Both the position numbers and the translations under genes were made by a program. The notes beneath the pieces were generated by a model. It was given only the letters and a program-made list of their open reading frames with translations. It searched no databases and was not told the origin of the DNA. A stretch of DNA of 64,000 nucleotides, from contig CAWGCS010000001.1 of NCBI GenBank assembly GCA_963821235.1, positions 186,001 to 250,000 on the forward strand, in the 5' to 3' direction. Position 1 is the first letter of the stretch, and each line of letters starts with the position of its first letter. Source of the stretch: CTSoil-043 sp963821235. Lineage in GTDB: Bacteria > Chloroflexota > Limnocylindria > Limnocylindrales > CSP1-4. Positions 7,692-15,921 of the stretch are shown piece after piece.

Positions 7692-8833
7692 GCGGTGCCT
7701 CCGTCGGATGCGTTGGATGCGTGGGCCGCGTCGAGCGGCTCGATGCGGAAGAAGACGCCGGTCGCGGCGACGTGCCGCCCGGCCAGGCGGTACATGGCGT
7801 TCCCCGGAAAGGGATGCTGGCGGAAGGTCGCCCGCACCACGGCGTCGCGCTCCGGGCCCGGGCCGATGAGGACCGGCCGGATGCGCAGGCGCGGGATCCG
7901 GGCCGCCTCGATCGTGGCGCTTCCCGCGGCCCGGACGTTCAGGGTCCAGGCGGTGTCGCCGCTGGGATGGCCGAGGTAGCGGCGCCCCGCGACGGTGAGG
8001 AGCCCGAGCGGGAGCGAGCGCTCCACCCCGCTCCGGCGGCCGACCACGCGGAGGACCACGAGGTTGCCGAACCCGGGGCGGACGGCGAGGCGGCGGAGCG
8101 GCCCTCCTGCGAGCCGCAGGAGCCGATACCACCCTCGCCACCAGGCGCCCCACGGCCCGCCCGTCCGGCTCGGCTCTGCGAACCGGCCCACGTCGGCGGT
8201 CCCGGGCGGGTCGTCGACGGTCCGGGCCAGGTCGTCGACCGTGTCGACGTCCCGGAACGAGCGGCCCCCCGGGTCGAGCCGGCGCCATCGCTCCTCCGCG
8301 ACGAGGCCGACGCGGAGCCGCTCGAACAGGGCGAACAGGGCGAGCTCCCTCGCCGTCAGCGCGGCCTCGGCCGCCGGGCGCACGGTCACAATGCGGAGGG
8401 CGACCGGGAACGGCCAGATGCTGCCGCCGTCCGCCAGCGCGGCGACGTCGACGGGCGCCCGACCCGCGGACGCGGCGAGCGCGTCGACCAGCGCGCGGAG
8501 GACCTCGACCCGGAGGTGAGGCTGGTCGCCGCCGACGAGGAGGGCCAGGGAGCCCTCGGCGACGCCCAGCCCGGCGACCAGTCCCGCGAGCGGCCCCTGC
8601 CCGGCCACCGCGTCGCGCGCCACCCGGATCGCCACCGGCAGGTCGACGGGGAGCGTGGGGGCCTCCGCCTCCGGCCCGATGACGACGACCACCTCGTCGA
8701 CCACGACGGCGACCGCGCGGATGGCGCGATGCAGGAGTGGCTCGCCGTCGACGACGGCGGCCAGCTTGTCGCTGCCGAAGCGGGTCGAGCGCCCGCCGGC
8801 GAGGACGATGCCGGTGACGCGCGGGGCGCTCAC
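7688..8833 (-). CDS. MobA-like guanylyltransferase fused to a Ddn/F420-nitroreductase-like domain
   Basis: A 381-residue two-domain protein. Residues 1-200 are a MobA-type nucleotidyltransferase: LAGGRSTRFGSDK at 11-23 binds the nucleotide, GPLAGL and GGDQPHL follow. MobA attaches GMP to molybdopterin to make the MGD cofactor of formate dehydrogenases. Residues about 235-370 resemble the deazaflavin (F420)-dependent nitroreductase / DUF385 split-beta-barrel family, with VVLRVVGRRSGVERSLPLG, then GDTAWTLNVRAAG and a PFPGNAMYRLAGR end. I do not know this fusion. It overlaps selB upstream and the MBL gene downstream by 4 bp each, so MGD synthesis and Sec insertion are co-expressed. Confidence 0.78.
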   Translation of the reverse strand: MSAPRVTGIVLAGGRSTRFGSDKLAAVVDGEPLLHRAIRAVAVVVDEVVVVIGPEAEAPTLPVDLPVAIRVARDAVAGQGPLAGLVAGLGVAEGSLALLVGGDQPHLRVEVLRALVDALAASAGRAPVDVAALADGGSIWPFPVALRIVTVRPAAEAALTARELALFALFERLRVGLVAEERWRRLDPGGRSFRDVDTVDDLARTVDDPPGTADVGRFAEPSRTGGPWGAWWRGWYRLLRLAGGPLRRLAVRPGFGNLVVLRVVGRRSGVERSLPLGLLTVAGRRYLGHPSGDTAWTLNVRAAGSATIEAARIPRLRIRPVLIGPGPERDAVVRATFRQHPFPGNAMYRLAGRHVAATGVFFRIEPLDAAHASNASDGGTA

Positions 8834-10749
8834 CGGCGCGCCATCCCCGCCCGAGGCCCGGGGACATGCCCATCGGGCGTCCGTGCCAGCACGCCCCGCC
8901 GGTCGAGCTCCTCGAGGAGGGCCAGGACGTACTTGCGGCTGGTGCCGGTGGCATCGCGCAACGTCGCCGGCGTCAGCGGCCCGCTCGACGCCAGGCGGAG
9001 CGCCGCGGCCTGGAGGCGGGCGAACGCGGCCGCCGACCAGGCGAGATCGTCGCCGGCCCGGACGATCCGCCCGTCCGACTCGAGGGAGCGGATCCCGGCC
9101 GGCGGGCAGCCGGCCGACCGGGCGGCCACGGCGAGGCCGGGGGGCGTCGGGCGGTCGAGGGCGGCCTCCAGGCGATCCATCGCGGCGACGACCGGGCCGG
9201 CGAGCCCCGCGGCCCGGCCCGGTCGGTGGACCAGGTCGCCGGTCCTGGCCAGCCGGCCGCCGGCGACGAGGGCCTCGACGATCGCGCCCCCGGCGTCGGC
9301 CGCGGCCTCCGGTCGGAGCGAGGCCCGCCGGCGGAGGCCGCGCCCGAGCCGCACCCGCAGCTCGGCGAGGGGGATGCCATCATCGGGAAGGGCCTCGACC
9401 GCGGCGAGCGCCTCCGCGGCGGCGTCCGAGGCGATGGCCGCGGCCAGGACGACGCGTCCGGCCACGACGGCGGCGCCGGGCGGCAGCGCGGCGACCTCCG
9501 GGCGGGACCGGGCGACGGCGCCGTGGAGGGCAAGGAGCGCCGCTGCGCGCTCCGCGGGCGTCGCCGCCCGGGCGAGGGCGCCGATCTCGGTGGCCGTCGC
9601 CCGGCGCCACGCGACTCCCGACGGCGGAGCCGGATCCAGGACGCGGCCACCGGCCAGCGGCTCGGGCGGCGAGGGCCGGCGGAGGACGAACCGGTCGCCC
9701 GCCGCAACGGCCAGGGGCGTCGCCAGCCGCACGATCGCCGTCGACTCGCCGGCCGGAAGGTCGTCGACGTCCCGTCGGGACCGCCGGATCGTGCCCTCCG
9801 CCTGGGCCGTGCCGAGATGGAGGCGGACCGCGATGCCAGCGCCAAGCGCAGCCCGTCGCCCACCACCCGCTCCCATCTCGAGGGCCGGCCGCAGCGAGAC
9901 CAGGAGGCGGTCGCTCGCCACGACGGCCGGATCGTCGGTCAGGACGGCGCCGCGCTCGATCGCCCCACGCTCGACGCCCGCCAGGTTCGCCGCCAGCCGG
10001 CCACCCGGCCCGCCGGACGCCACGGCCGCTCCCCGAGCCTGCAGCTCGCGCACTCGCACCGAGGCCCCGCCGGGAAGCAGGCGCAGCTCGGCGTTCCGGG
10101 CGAGCGGGCCGCCGCGCAGGGTGCCGGTGACCACCGTCCCCCGGCCCTTGACGACGAACACCCGGTCGACCGCGAGGCGGCTTCGCCCGGGGGCGCCGTC
10201 CGCCGCATCGGCGCCCGCGCCGCCTGCGCCGCCCGCGCGCACGCGGTCCCGCAGCGTCACGAGGGCGGCGACGAGCGCCGCCAGCCCGAGGCCCGTGACC
10301 GCCGAGGTGGCGATCACCGGGGCCGCCGCGAAGGCCGTGGGCCGCAGCAGCTCAGCGGTCGCTCGGACGACCTCCCCCACCCGCGCGTCGTCGACCGCGT
10401 CCGCCTTGGTGATCGCGACCACCGCGTTGCGCAGGCCCAGCGCGTCGAGCAGCTCCACGTGCTCGCGCGTCTGTGCCCGCGGGCCGTCGTCGGCGGCGAC
10501 GACCAGCAGGACCGCGTCGATCTCGCCCGCCCCGACCAGCATGTTCCCCACCAGGCGGTCGTGGCCGGGGACGTCCACGAAGTCGAGGACGTCGCCGTCG
10601 GGCAGGGCCAGGTGGGCGTAGCCGACGTCGATCGTCATGCCCCGCCGCCGCTCCTCGGGGAGGCGGTCGGCGTCGATGCCGGTCAGCGCCCGGAGCAGGG
10701 TCGTCTTGCCGTGGTCGATGTGGCCCGCGGTCCCGACGACGACCGTCAC
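8830..10749 (-). CDS. selB: selenocysteine-specific elongation factor
   Basis: A 639-residue GTPase that delivers Sec-tRNA to UGA codons marked by a SECIS hairpin. G1 is GHIDHGKTT (9-17), the switch region has RGMTIDVGYAHL, G3 is DVPGH (59-63) and G4 is TKAD. The C-terminal third is built of winged-helix repeats; the last has LRDATGTSRKYVLALLEELDRRG, the RNA-binding type seen in SelB domain IV. The length is normal (about 615-640). GTG start overlaps the selA stop (GTGA). The selenoprotein in this window that needs it is the formate dehydrogenase at 31239. Confidence 0.96.
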   Translation of the reverse strand: MTVVVGTAGHIDHGKTTLLRALTGIDADRLPEERRRGMTIDVGYAHLALPDGDVLDFVDVPGHDRLVGNMLVGAGEIDAVLLVVAADDGPRAQTREHVELLDALGLRNAVVAITKADAVDDARVGEVVRATAELLRPTAFAAAPVIATSAVTGLGLAALVAALVTLRDRVRAGGAGGAGADAADGAPGRSRLAVDRVFVVKGRGTVVTGTLRGGPLARNAELRLLPGGASVRVRELQARGAAVASGGPGGRLAANLAGVERGAIERGAVLTDDPAVVASDRLLVSLRPALEMGAGGGRRAALGAGIAVRLHLGTAQAEGTIRRSRRDVDDLPAGESTAIVRLATPLAVAAGDRFVLRRPSPPEPLAGGRVLDPAPPSGVAWRRATATEIGALARAATPAERAAALLALHGAVARSRPEVAALPPGAAVVAGRVVLAAAIASDAAAEALAAVEALPDDGIPLAELRVRLGRGLRRRASLRPEAAADAGGAIVEALVAGGRLARTGDLVHRPGRAAGLAGPVVAAMDRLEAALDRPTPPGLAVAARSAGCPPAGIRSLESDGRIVRAGDDLAWSAAAFARLQAAALRLASSGPLTPATLRDATGTSRKYVLALLEELDRRGVLARTPDGHVPGPRAGMARR

Positions 10750-12113
10750 CCGTCGCTCCGGGTGGCCTCGAGCGCTCGGGCCAGGGCGCCCGCCAGCTCG
10801 TCGTCGGCCGCCGGATCGACCGTCCGGAGGTCCAGGACGACCCGGCCACGCTCGATTCGCCCGAGCACCGCCGGGTCGCCGGCCCGAAGGGCGGCCAGGA
10901 CGCGGTCGGCCGACCGGGCGGCCACGGCGAGGCCGGACGACGGCAGCGCCTCGCCCGGCAGCGAGCCCCCGCCGACCGTCGCCGTCAGCTCGACGGCGGA
11001 CGTCCCGGGGATGCGACCCGCCAGCGCCCCGGCGCGCGCACGCAGGGACTCGCGCGTGGCCGCGATCATCCGCCAGACCGGGATCTCCGCCACCGCGAGG
11101 CCGGCCCGGTAGAGGCCCAGCGTGGCGGCGACGCCGGCGAGCGTCGCCTTGTCGGGTCGCATCGCCCGCGCCAGCGGGTCCGCCCTGAGCCTGGCGACGA
11201 GGTCCGCCCGACCGACGATGAGCCCGGCCTGCGGCCCGCCGACGAGCTTGTCGCCGGAGAAGAGGACGAGGTCGGCGCCGGCCGCCAGGCGCTCCATGGG
11301 CGTCGGCTCGCGGGCCAGCCCGAAGGCGGCCGTGTCGAGGAGCGCGCCGCTGCCCAGGTCGTCCACGACCAGCGCGCCGTGGGCGTGGGCCAGGGCGGCC
11401 AGCTCGGCCGGGTCCGGCGACTCGACGAAGCCCGCCATGGAGAAGTTGCTGCGATGGACGCGGAGGACCAGAGCGGCTCGCCCCTCGCCGAGCGGCCCCT
11501 CGTAGTCCGCGACGCGGGTGCGGTTCGTCGTCCCGACCTCGACGACGCGCGCCCCCGCCCGGCGGACGATCTCGGGGATCCGGACGCCCCCGCCGATCTC
11601 GACGAGCTCGCCGCGCCCGACGACCACGCCCCTGCGGCCGGCGAGCCCGACCGCGAGGACGAGGGCCGCCGCGCAGTTGTTGACCACGAGGGCGTCCTGC
11701 GCGCCCGTGATCGCCACGAGGTGCTCCTCGGCCGTCCGGTGGCGGCGCCCGCGCCGGCCGGTCTCGCGGTCCAGCTCGAGGAAGAGCGGCTCCCGGGTGG
11801 CGGCCGCGGCGGCCCGGGTGGCCGCCTCCGGCCAGGGAGCCCGGCCCAGGTTCGTGTGGACGATGACGCCGGTCGCGTTGAGGACCCGGGCCGCCTGCCC
11901 GCCCGTGGCGAGCGTGGCCAGGCGGGCGAGCAGGTTGCCGGCCAGCGCCTCGATCGAGCGGGTGCCCTCGCCGGCGGCCAGGCGGGCCCGCTCCTCCGCG
12001 ATCGCCTCGCGCGCGGCCGCCGCCAGCGCCGCGTGCTCCCGTTTGCCGGCGCGCGGGCGCGCGACGGCCAGGAGCCGCTCCACGCTGGGCGGGCGGGGCC
12101 GGGCCGCGCTCAC
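10746..12113 (-). CDS. selA: L-seryl-tRNA(Sec) selenium transferase
   Basis: A 455-residue PLP enzyme converting Ser-tRNA(Sec) to Sec-tRNA(Sec) with selenophosphate. Landmarks are VLNATGVIVHTNLGRAP (77-93), EVGTTNRTR, VDDLGSG and the PLP lysine K289 in LFSGDKLVGGPQAG. Length equals the family norm (about 460). GTG 12113 is chosen as start: the Arg-rich frame continues upstream only because it crosses the aminotransferase gene, whose stop is 10 bp away. It is followed by selB with a GTGA overlap. Confidence 0.95.
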   Translation of the reverse strand: MSAARPRPPSVERLLAVARPRAGKREHAALAAAAREAIAEERARLAAGEGTRSIEALAGNLLARLATLATGGQAARVLNATGVIVHTNLGRAPWPEAATRAAAAATREPLFLELDRETGRRGRRHRTAEEHLVAITGAQDALVVNNCAAALVLAVGLAGRRGVVVGRGELVEIGGGVRIPEIVRRAGARVVEVGTTNRTRVADYEGPLGEGRAALVLRVHRSNFSMAGFVESPDPAELAALAHAHGALVVDDLGSGALLDTAAFGLAREPTPMERLAAGADLVLFSGDKLVGGPQAGLIVGRADLVARLRADPLARAMRPDKATLAGVAATLGLYRAGLAVAEIPVWRMIAATRESLRARAGALAGRIPGTSAVELTATVGGGSLPGEALPSSGLAVAARSADRVLAALRAGDPAVLGRIERGRVVLDLRTVDPAADDELAGALARALEATRSDG

Positions 12114-12123
12114 CCGGGCGGCC

Positions 12124-13251
12124 TCACCCTGCCTCCGCCGCCAGCCGCCGCAGCACGCCCCCGGCCCGGTCGAGCGCCGCCTCGAGGAAGGCCGGCTCCA
12201 GGCCGTGGGTGATCCGCAGGTGGTGCTCGACGCCGAACTGGCTGCCGGCCCCCACGAGCACGTCCGCCTCCCGCCGCAGAGCCTCGGCCACCGCCGTGCT
12301 CGGCCGGTCGAAGGCGTAGCGGACGAAGCCGAGGGCGGTCGCCTCCGGCGGGACGATGGAGAGGATGGACGCGTTCGTCGCGATCCACGCCGCGAGGCGC
12401 CCGTACCCGTCGCGGATGTAGCCGCGCGTCCGGGCCAGGAGGCGATCCCGGGTGGCCGGCTCGAGCGCGATCTCGGCGAGGCGCATGGAGAGCATCCCGG
12501 TCGCGATCGTGGCGTACTCGTGGCGCCGCCAGGCTGCCTCAACGAGCTCGGTCGGGGCAACGAGCCAGCCCAGGCGGAGCCCGGGGAGCCCGAACGCCTT
12601 GGACAGGCTGCCGACGCTGACGACCCGGTCGTGGCGTCCCCAGAAGGTGGGAGTCAGCGCGTCGGTCAGCCGCTCCGTGCCCCGGTAGACCTCGTCGGCC
12701 AGGAGCCAGGCCCCGGAGCGGCGCGCGGCTGCCAGCACGGCCTCCATCTCGCCGGCGGTCAGGATCGTGCCGACCGGGTTGTTGGGGTTCGTGACGGCGA
12801 TGAGCTTCGTGCGGGAGGTGACCGCGCGGTCGAGCGCGTCGAGGTCGGGACGCCAGCCGCGCGCGCCGTCGAGCGGGAAGGCGGACACCTCCGCCCCGGC
12901 GTTGAGGGCGATGCCCCGGATCTGGCGGTAGCCGGGCTCCATGACGACGACGTGATCGCCGGGCCCGACGAGGGTCGTGGTCAGGATCGCGTTCGCCTCC
13001 GAGGCGCCGACGGTGACGAGGACGTTCTCCGGCGAGGCGCCCATCCAGGCGGCGATCCGCTCGCGAAGCAGCACGGTCCCGTTGGCCGGCGGGTAGTGGA
13101 GGTCGACCTCGAGCAGGCGGTCGATGGCAGCCTCGTCGGCCAGGAGCTCGCCCAGCCGCACCGGGTGGACGCCGCTGTCGGCCAGGTTGTAGCGGACCGT
13201 CGTCTCCCAGCGGGACTGCCACTCCTCGAGCTCGAACGGGGTGAACGACAT
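12124..13251 (-). CDS. class I/II PLP aminotransferase in the selenocysteine operon
   Basis: A 375-residue fold-type I aminotransferase. NPNNP at 155-159, ADEVYRG (185-191) and PLP lysine K218 in VGSLSKAFGLPGLRLGW are all intact. It resembles the aspartate/aromatic aminotransferase group, including capreomycidine-synthase-like proteins; substrate cannot be assigned. The ATG at 13251 has GGAGGAGC 12 bases upstream. It stands between tRNA-Sec and selA on the same strand, 10 bp before selA, so it is cotranscribed with the Sec machinery. No established role of an aminotransferase in Sec synthesis is known to me; the link may be selenium/cysteine metabolism or simply operon hitchhiking. Confidence 0.85.
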   Translation of the reverse strand: MSFTPFELEEWQSRWETTVRYNLADSGVHPVRLGELLADEAAIDRLLEVDLHYPPANGTVLLRERIAAWMGASPENVLVTVGASEANAILTTTLVGPGDHVVVMEPGYRQIRGIALNAGAEVSAFPLDGARGWRPDLDALDRAVTSRTKLIAVTNPNNPVGTILTAGEMEAVLAAARRSGAWLLADEVYRGTERLTDALTPTFWGRHDRVVSVGSLSKAFGLPGLRLGWLVAPTELVEAAWRRHEYATIATGMLSMRLAEIALEPATRDRLLARTRGYIRDGYGRLAAWIATNASILSIVPPEATALGFVRYAFDRPSTAVAEALRREADVLVGAGSQFGVEHHLRITHGLEPAFLEAALDRAGGVLRRLAAEAG

Positions 13252-13311
13252 GGCCCTGGTGCTCCTCCGTCTGGCGGTGGTCGCCGCGGACGCTCCAGGG
13301 CGGCCGGGCTC

Positions 13312-13408
13312 TGGCGGGAGCGCATGGGAGTCGAACCCACCCGGCCGCGTCAGGCGCGACCGCACCGGTTTTGAAGACCGGGGAGCCCACCGGGACCCAA
13401 CCGCCCCC
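13312..13408 (-). tRNA. selC: tRNA-Sec (anticodon UCA)
   Basis: The minus strand folds as a 97-nt selenocysteine tRNA. The 8-nt acceptor arms are GGGGGCGG and GCGCTCCC (one G-U and one terminal G-G). The D stem has 6 bp (GGGTCC/GGGCTC) with a 4-base CGGT loop. The anticodon arm is CCGGT-CTTCAAA-ACCGG, giving anticodon TCA. A perfect 8-bp variable arm CGGTCGCG/CGCGGCCG closes a CCTGA loop. The T arm is GTGGG-TTCGACT-CCCAT, and GCCA is encoded at the 3' end. The long acceptor, 6-bp D stem and long variable arm are hallmarks of tRNA-Sec. It lies upstream of the aminotransferase-selA-selB operon. Confidence 0.95.
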
Positions 13409-13417
13409 GTGCGCCGG

Positions 13418-13423
13418 ATGGTA
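13418..13423 (-). promoter_or_regulatory. -10 box TACCAT of tRNA-Sec
   Basis: TACCAT on the minus strand ends 9 bases before the mature 5' end of tRNA-Sec (13408), fitting a start of transcription at or just before the tRNA. Confidence 0.45.
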
Positions 13424-13523
13424 GCGCGCGGTGGAGCCGTCGCCGCGCGATCCGGCCCCGCACGCCGTGCCGCGGAGCCGCGGCCGACCGGCGCTCGACC
13501 TCGCCGCGGCTCTCGGCTAGTGT

Positions 13524-13736
13524 GTGCGCCTCTTCAGCGGCATGCCGAGGGACCTGGTGACCTGCGCGAGCTGTGACGTCGAGAACGATGCCGGACGGAA
13601 GGCCTGTCCCGAGTGTGGGGCCGTGCTCGCCGCGGCGTGCCCCTCGCGCGGCTCGCCCGGCTCGACGAGGCGCTCGCGAGCCGGCCCGTGCCCGGAGCCG
13701 TTCGCCCACGTTGCCACAGCGGCCGATCCGGGCTGA
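13524..13736 (+). pseudogene. zinc-ribbon fragment upstream of selD
   Basis: A 70-codon frame whose N-terminal half matches the double zinc ribbon that opens many adenylate-cyclase/TPR proteins of high-GC bacteria (CASCDVEN..GRKACPECGAVLAAACPS). After the third Cys the similarity stops and the frame becomes Arg/Ser/Pro-rich, so it looks like a truncated remnant. Alternatively it is a real short gene: it ends 7 bp before the selD ATG and a TAGTGT box lies at 13518-13523. GTG 13524 or ATG 13542 could start it. Confidence 0.4.
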
Positions 13737-13743
13737 TCTCCGC

Positions 13744-14796
13744 ATGACCGCCCTCGACCACGCCCCCATCGCCCTGACCGACCTGACCGACTGCGGCGGG
13801 TGCGCGGCCAAGCTGGGGGCGGACGTGCTGGCCGACGTGCTCGCCGGCCTCGGCGCCACGCCCGCGCCGCCCGAGCTCATCGCCGGCCTCGCCCCGCCCG
13901 ACGACGCCGCCGTCTACCGCCTGGCCGACGACCTCGCCGTGATCGGGACGGTCGACTTCTTCCCTCCCCTCGTGGCCGACCCGGCGACGTTCGGGGCGAT
14001 CGCCGCGGCCAACGCCTGCTCCGACGTCTTCGCGATGGGCGGGCGCGTGCTGTTCGCCCTCTCCGTGGCGGCCTTCCCGGAGGAGCTGCCGGCGGACGTG
14101 ATGGCGGCCATCGTCGGGGGCGCCGCGGAGGTCGTCCGCGACGCGGGCGGGACGCTCGCCGGCGGGCACACGATCCGCGACCCGGAGCCGAAGTTCGGCC
14201 TGGCGGTCGTCGGCGTGGCCCACCCGGACCACCTTCTGCGCAAGGGCGGCGCCAGGCCCGGCGACGTGCTCCTGCTGACGAAGCCGCTGGGGACGGGCCT
14301 GCTGGTCTCCGGGGGCCGCCAGGGGATGACGGCCCCGGCGGACCTGGAGGGGGCCATCGCCTCGATGCGCCGGCTCAACCGCGCCGCGGCGGACGTCCTC
14401 GTCGCGGCCGGGATCCGGGCGGCCACCGACGTCACCGGCTTCGGGCTCCTGGGCCACGGGCTGGAGATGGCCCGCGCGTCGGGCGTCCGGCTCGTCTTCG
14501 ACGCGGCCGCCATCCCGGCACTTCCTGGGGCGCTCGCCCTGGCGGCGGCCGGCGTGGAGACGGGTGGGGCGGACCACAACCGCCGCTTTGTGGCGCCTGC
14601 CCTGGAGGTCGCGGCCGGCGTCACCCAGCCGCTCGTCACGCTGGCCCACGACCCGCAGACCTCCGGCGGCCTGCTCGCCGCGGTGCCGCCGGACGCGGTG
14701 CGGGCAGTGCAGGAAGGGCTCGGCGCCGCCGCCGTCTCCTCGTGGCGGGTGGGGCGGGTCGAGGCAGCCGACGAACCGGGCGTCGCGCTCGAGTGA
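13744..14796 (+). CDS. selD: selenophosphate synthetase (selenide, water dikinase)
   Basis: A 350-residue AIRS-family ATPase that makes selenophosphate, the selenium donor for SelA. The N-terminal TDCGGCAAK places Cys17 and Cys20 plus Lys23 where the catalytic Cys/Sec and Lys lie; this copy uses Cys, not Sec. ATP-binding landmarks GTVDFFPP, ANACSDVFAMGG, GGHTIRDPEPKFGLAV and TDVTGFGLLGHGLE are complete, and HDPQTSGGLL closes the active site. It is divergent from the tRNA-Sec/selA/selB operon and completes the cassette. No ribosome-binding site is obvious; start may rely on coupling to the short frame ending 7 bp upstream. Confidence 0.96.
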   Translation: MTALDHAPIALTDLTDCGGCAAKLGADVLADVLAGLGATPAPPELIAGLAPPDDAAVYRLADDLAVIGTVDFFPPLVADPATFGAIAAANACSDVFAMGGRVLFALSVAAFPEELPADVMAAIVGGAAEVVRDAGGTLAGGHTIRDPEPKFGLAVVGVAHPDHLLRKGGARPGDVLLLTKPLGTGLLVSGGRQGMTAPADLEGAIASMRRLNRAAADVLVAAGIRAATDVTGFGLLGHGLEMARASGVRLVFDAAAIPALPGALALAAAGVETGGADHNRRFVAPALEVAAGVTQPLVTLAHDPQTSGGLLAAVPPDAVRAVQEGLGAAAVSSWRVGRVEAADEPGVALE

Positions 14797-14855
14797 GGTG
14801 ACCCTCGCCCACACCGACGGACTGTTGCTGGACGCCTTCTTCGACGTCCCCAGAT

Positions 14856-14896
14856 CGCCTTCACGTCCGGTCGCCTCGCCTTCACGTCCGGTCGCC
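14856..14896 (+). repeat. two tandem 20-bp repeats
   Basis: CGCCTTCACGTCCGGTCGCC occurs at 14856-14875 and again at 14877-14896, one base apart. It lies just upstream of two TAGACT boxes (14901 and 14942), so it may be a binding site for a regulator of the membrane-protein gene at 15011. Confidence 0.6.
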
Positions 14897-14941
14897 CCGG
14901 TAGACTGTGTGCGGCCAGTTGGTTCCGACCGCGGCCGTTCG

Positions 14942-14947
14942 TAGACT
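14942..14947 (+). promoter_or_regulatory. -10 box TAGACT, with a second at 14901-14906
   Basis: Two TAGACT hexamers 41 bp apart precede the gene at 15011. The nearer one would give a leader of about 60 nt containing the AGGAGG site, so this is a leadered promoter unlike the 6-nt class. Confidence 0.45.
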
Positions 14948-15010
14948 GCTGGGGCGGCCTGCAGCAACGACTCCGCGCGCCACTCCAGGCGCACGGGCTA
15001 GGAGGCTGGG

Positions 15011-15358
15011 ATGATCATCTGGCAGGGTCTCGGCGCCGCCGCCTTCGTCATTCCCATTGCCTCGGCACTCATCACCATGGTGGTTGTCCAAGCCGTTGTC
15101 GGCGCGGAAACCTCTCATGCATACGGCCGGATCATCGTTGGCGCTTCTCTGCTGATCAGCGCCCTGCTCCTGCACCTTCTGGCCAAGCGTTTGGAGCGTC
15201 GACCTTCGCGCACATTGATCGACAAAGCGACCGGCCAGGAGGTCACGCTTGTCGAGCGCCACACGATGTGGTTCGTGCCGCTGCGCTACTGGGCGCTTCT
15301 CTTCGCGATCGCCGGGGTTGTCCTCATCCTGGTCGGCATCTTCATCGGCTCGGACTAG
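15011..15358 (+). CDS. small three-helix membrane protein
   Basis: A 115-residue protein of unknown function with three hydrophobic segments: residues 5-31, 40-60, and 93-113 (LLFAIAGVVLILVGIFIG). A short soluble stretch lies between helices two and three (LERRPSRTLIDKATGQEVTLVERHTMWFVPL). ATG 15011 follows AGGAGG. Base composition and codon choice (TTG, GTT, ATT, GCT) are clearly less GC-biased than neighbours, hinting at recent acquisition or weak expression selection. Confidence 0.7.
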   Translation: MIIWQGLGAAAFVIPIASALITMVVVQAVVGAETSHAYGRIIVGASLLISALLLHLLAKRLERRPSRTLIDKATGQEVTLVERHTMWFVPLRYWALLFAIAGVVLILVGIFIGSD

Positions 15359-15383
15359 CACCGCTTCCGCGGCCCGGGCCTCT

Positions 15384-15422
15384 CCGCCGGGTGACATTCC
15401 CGCACGCCGAGTCACCCGGCGG
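15384..15422 (+). terminator. 12-bp perfect inverted repeat after the membrane-protein gene
   Basis: CCGCCGGGTGAC (15384-15395) and GTCACCCGGCGG (15411-15422) are perfect complements around a 15-base loop, 25 bp past the stop. No T-run follows, so it could be a terminator of the GC-rich type or an operator. Confidence 0.5.
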
Positions 15423-15921
15423 TCCTGGCTACGGACCGACCACTTGCGCCTACACTCCAGAACGCCGCGGCGCGGCGCGGCCAGATGACACGCAGGCCGA
15501 ACTGGAGCGTTCCCGTGCCTCCCGGGTGGGAGCCTACCTGAACGGGATAGCCGCACTAACACCCACAGTCGGGGCAGGACCGGCCGCCGCGGCATCCCTC
15601 TTCTCGGGTGTTACTTCCGCACGCTCGCTCAACCCAGCGATCAGCGCGTCTCGGCGGCCGCGACGCCCGCCAGGCCCCCGTATCCCTGTCAGTGCGACCG
15701 TGCATACTCCGCCGACGCGGCAGGGGGCATGGAGCCGGGGGTTCCAGTAGCGCCACGTCCCAACACGGGTCGCCAACCCGACTCGCTGGGCCGATGGCGG
15801 GAGCGACCTCGTCGCCGGGGCAATGGATGGGTCGGTGATGCCAACCAGGTATCGCAGACCTGGTCTGACGTGGTTGGGCAGGTCGCCTGACCTCGACGAG
15901 AGCCAACGAGGGGGGAGCACC
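15423..15921 (+). other. intergenic region with a promoter box and palindrome, no gene
   Basis: About 500 bp without a convincing gene. It holds a TACACT box at 15451-15456, which implies a transcript. A perfect CAGACC-T-GGTCTG palindrome at 15855-15867 lies 54 bp before the next start codon, a plausible repressor site. Frames crossing the region are low-complexity. Confidence 0.4.

Noticed and set aside
7721..10621. A 966-codon plus-strand frame across selB and mobA
   Set aside because: Low-complexity Arg/Pro/Ala/Ser antisense shadow. The minus strand has intact G1, G3 and G4 GTPase motifs.
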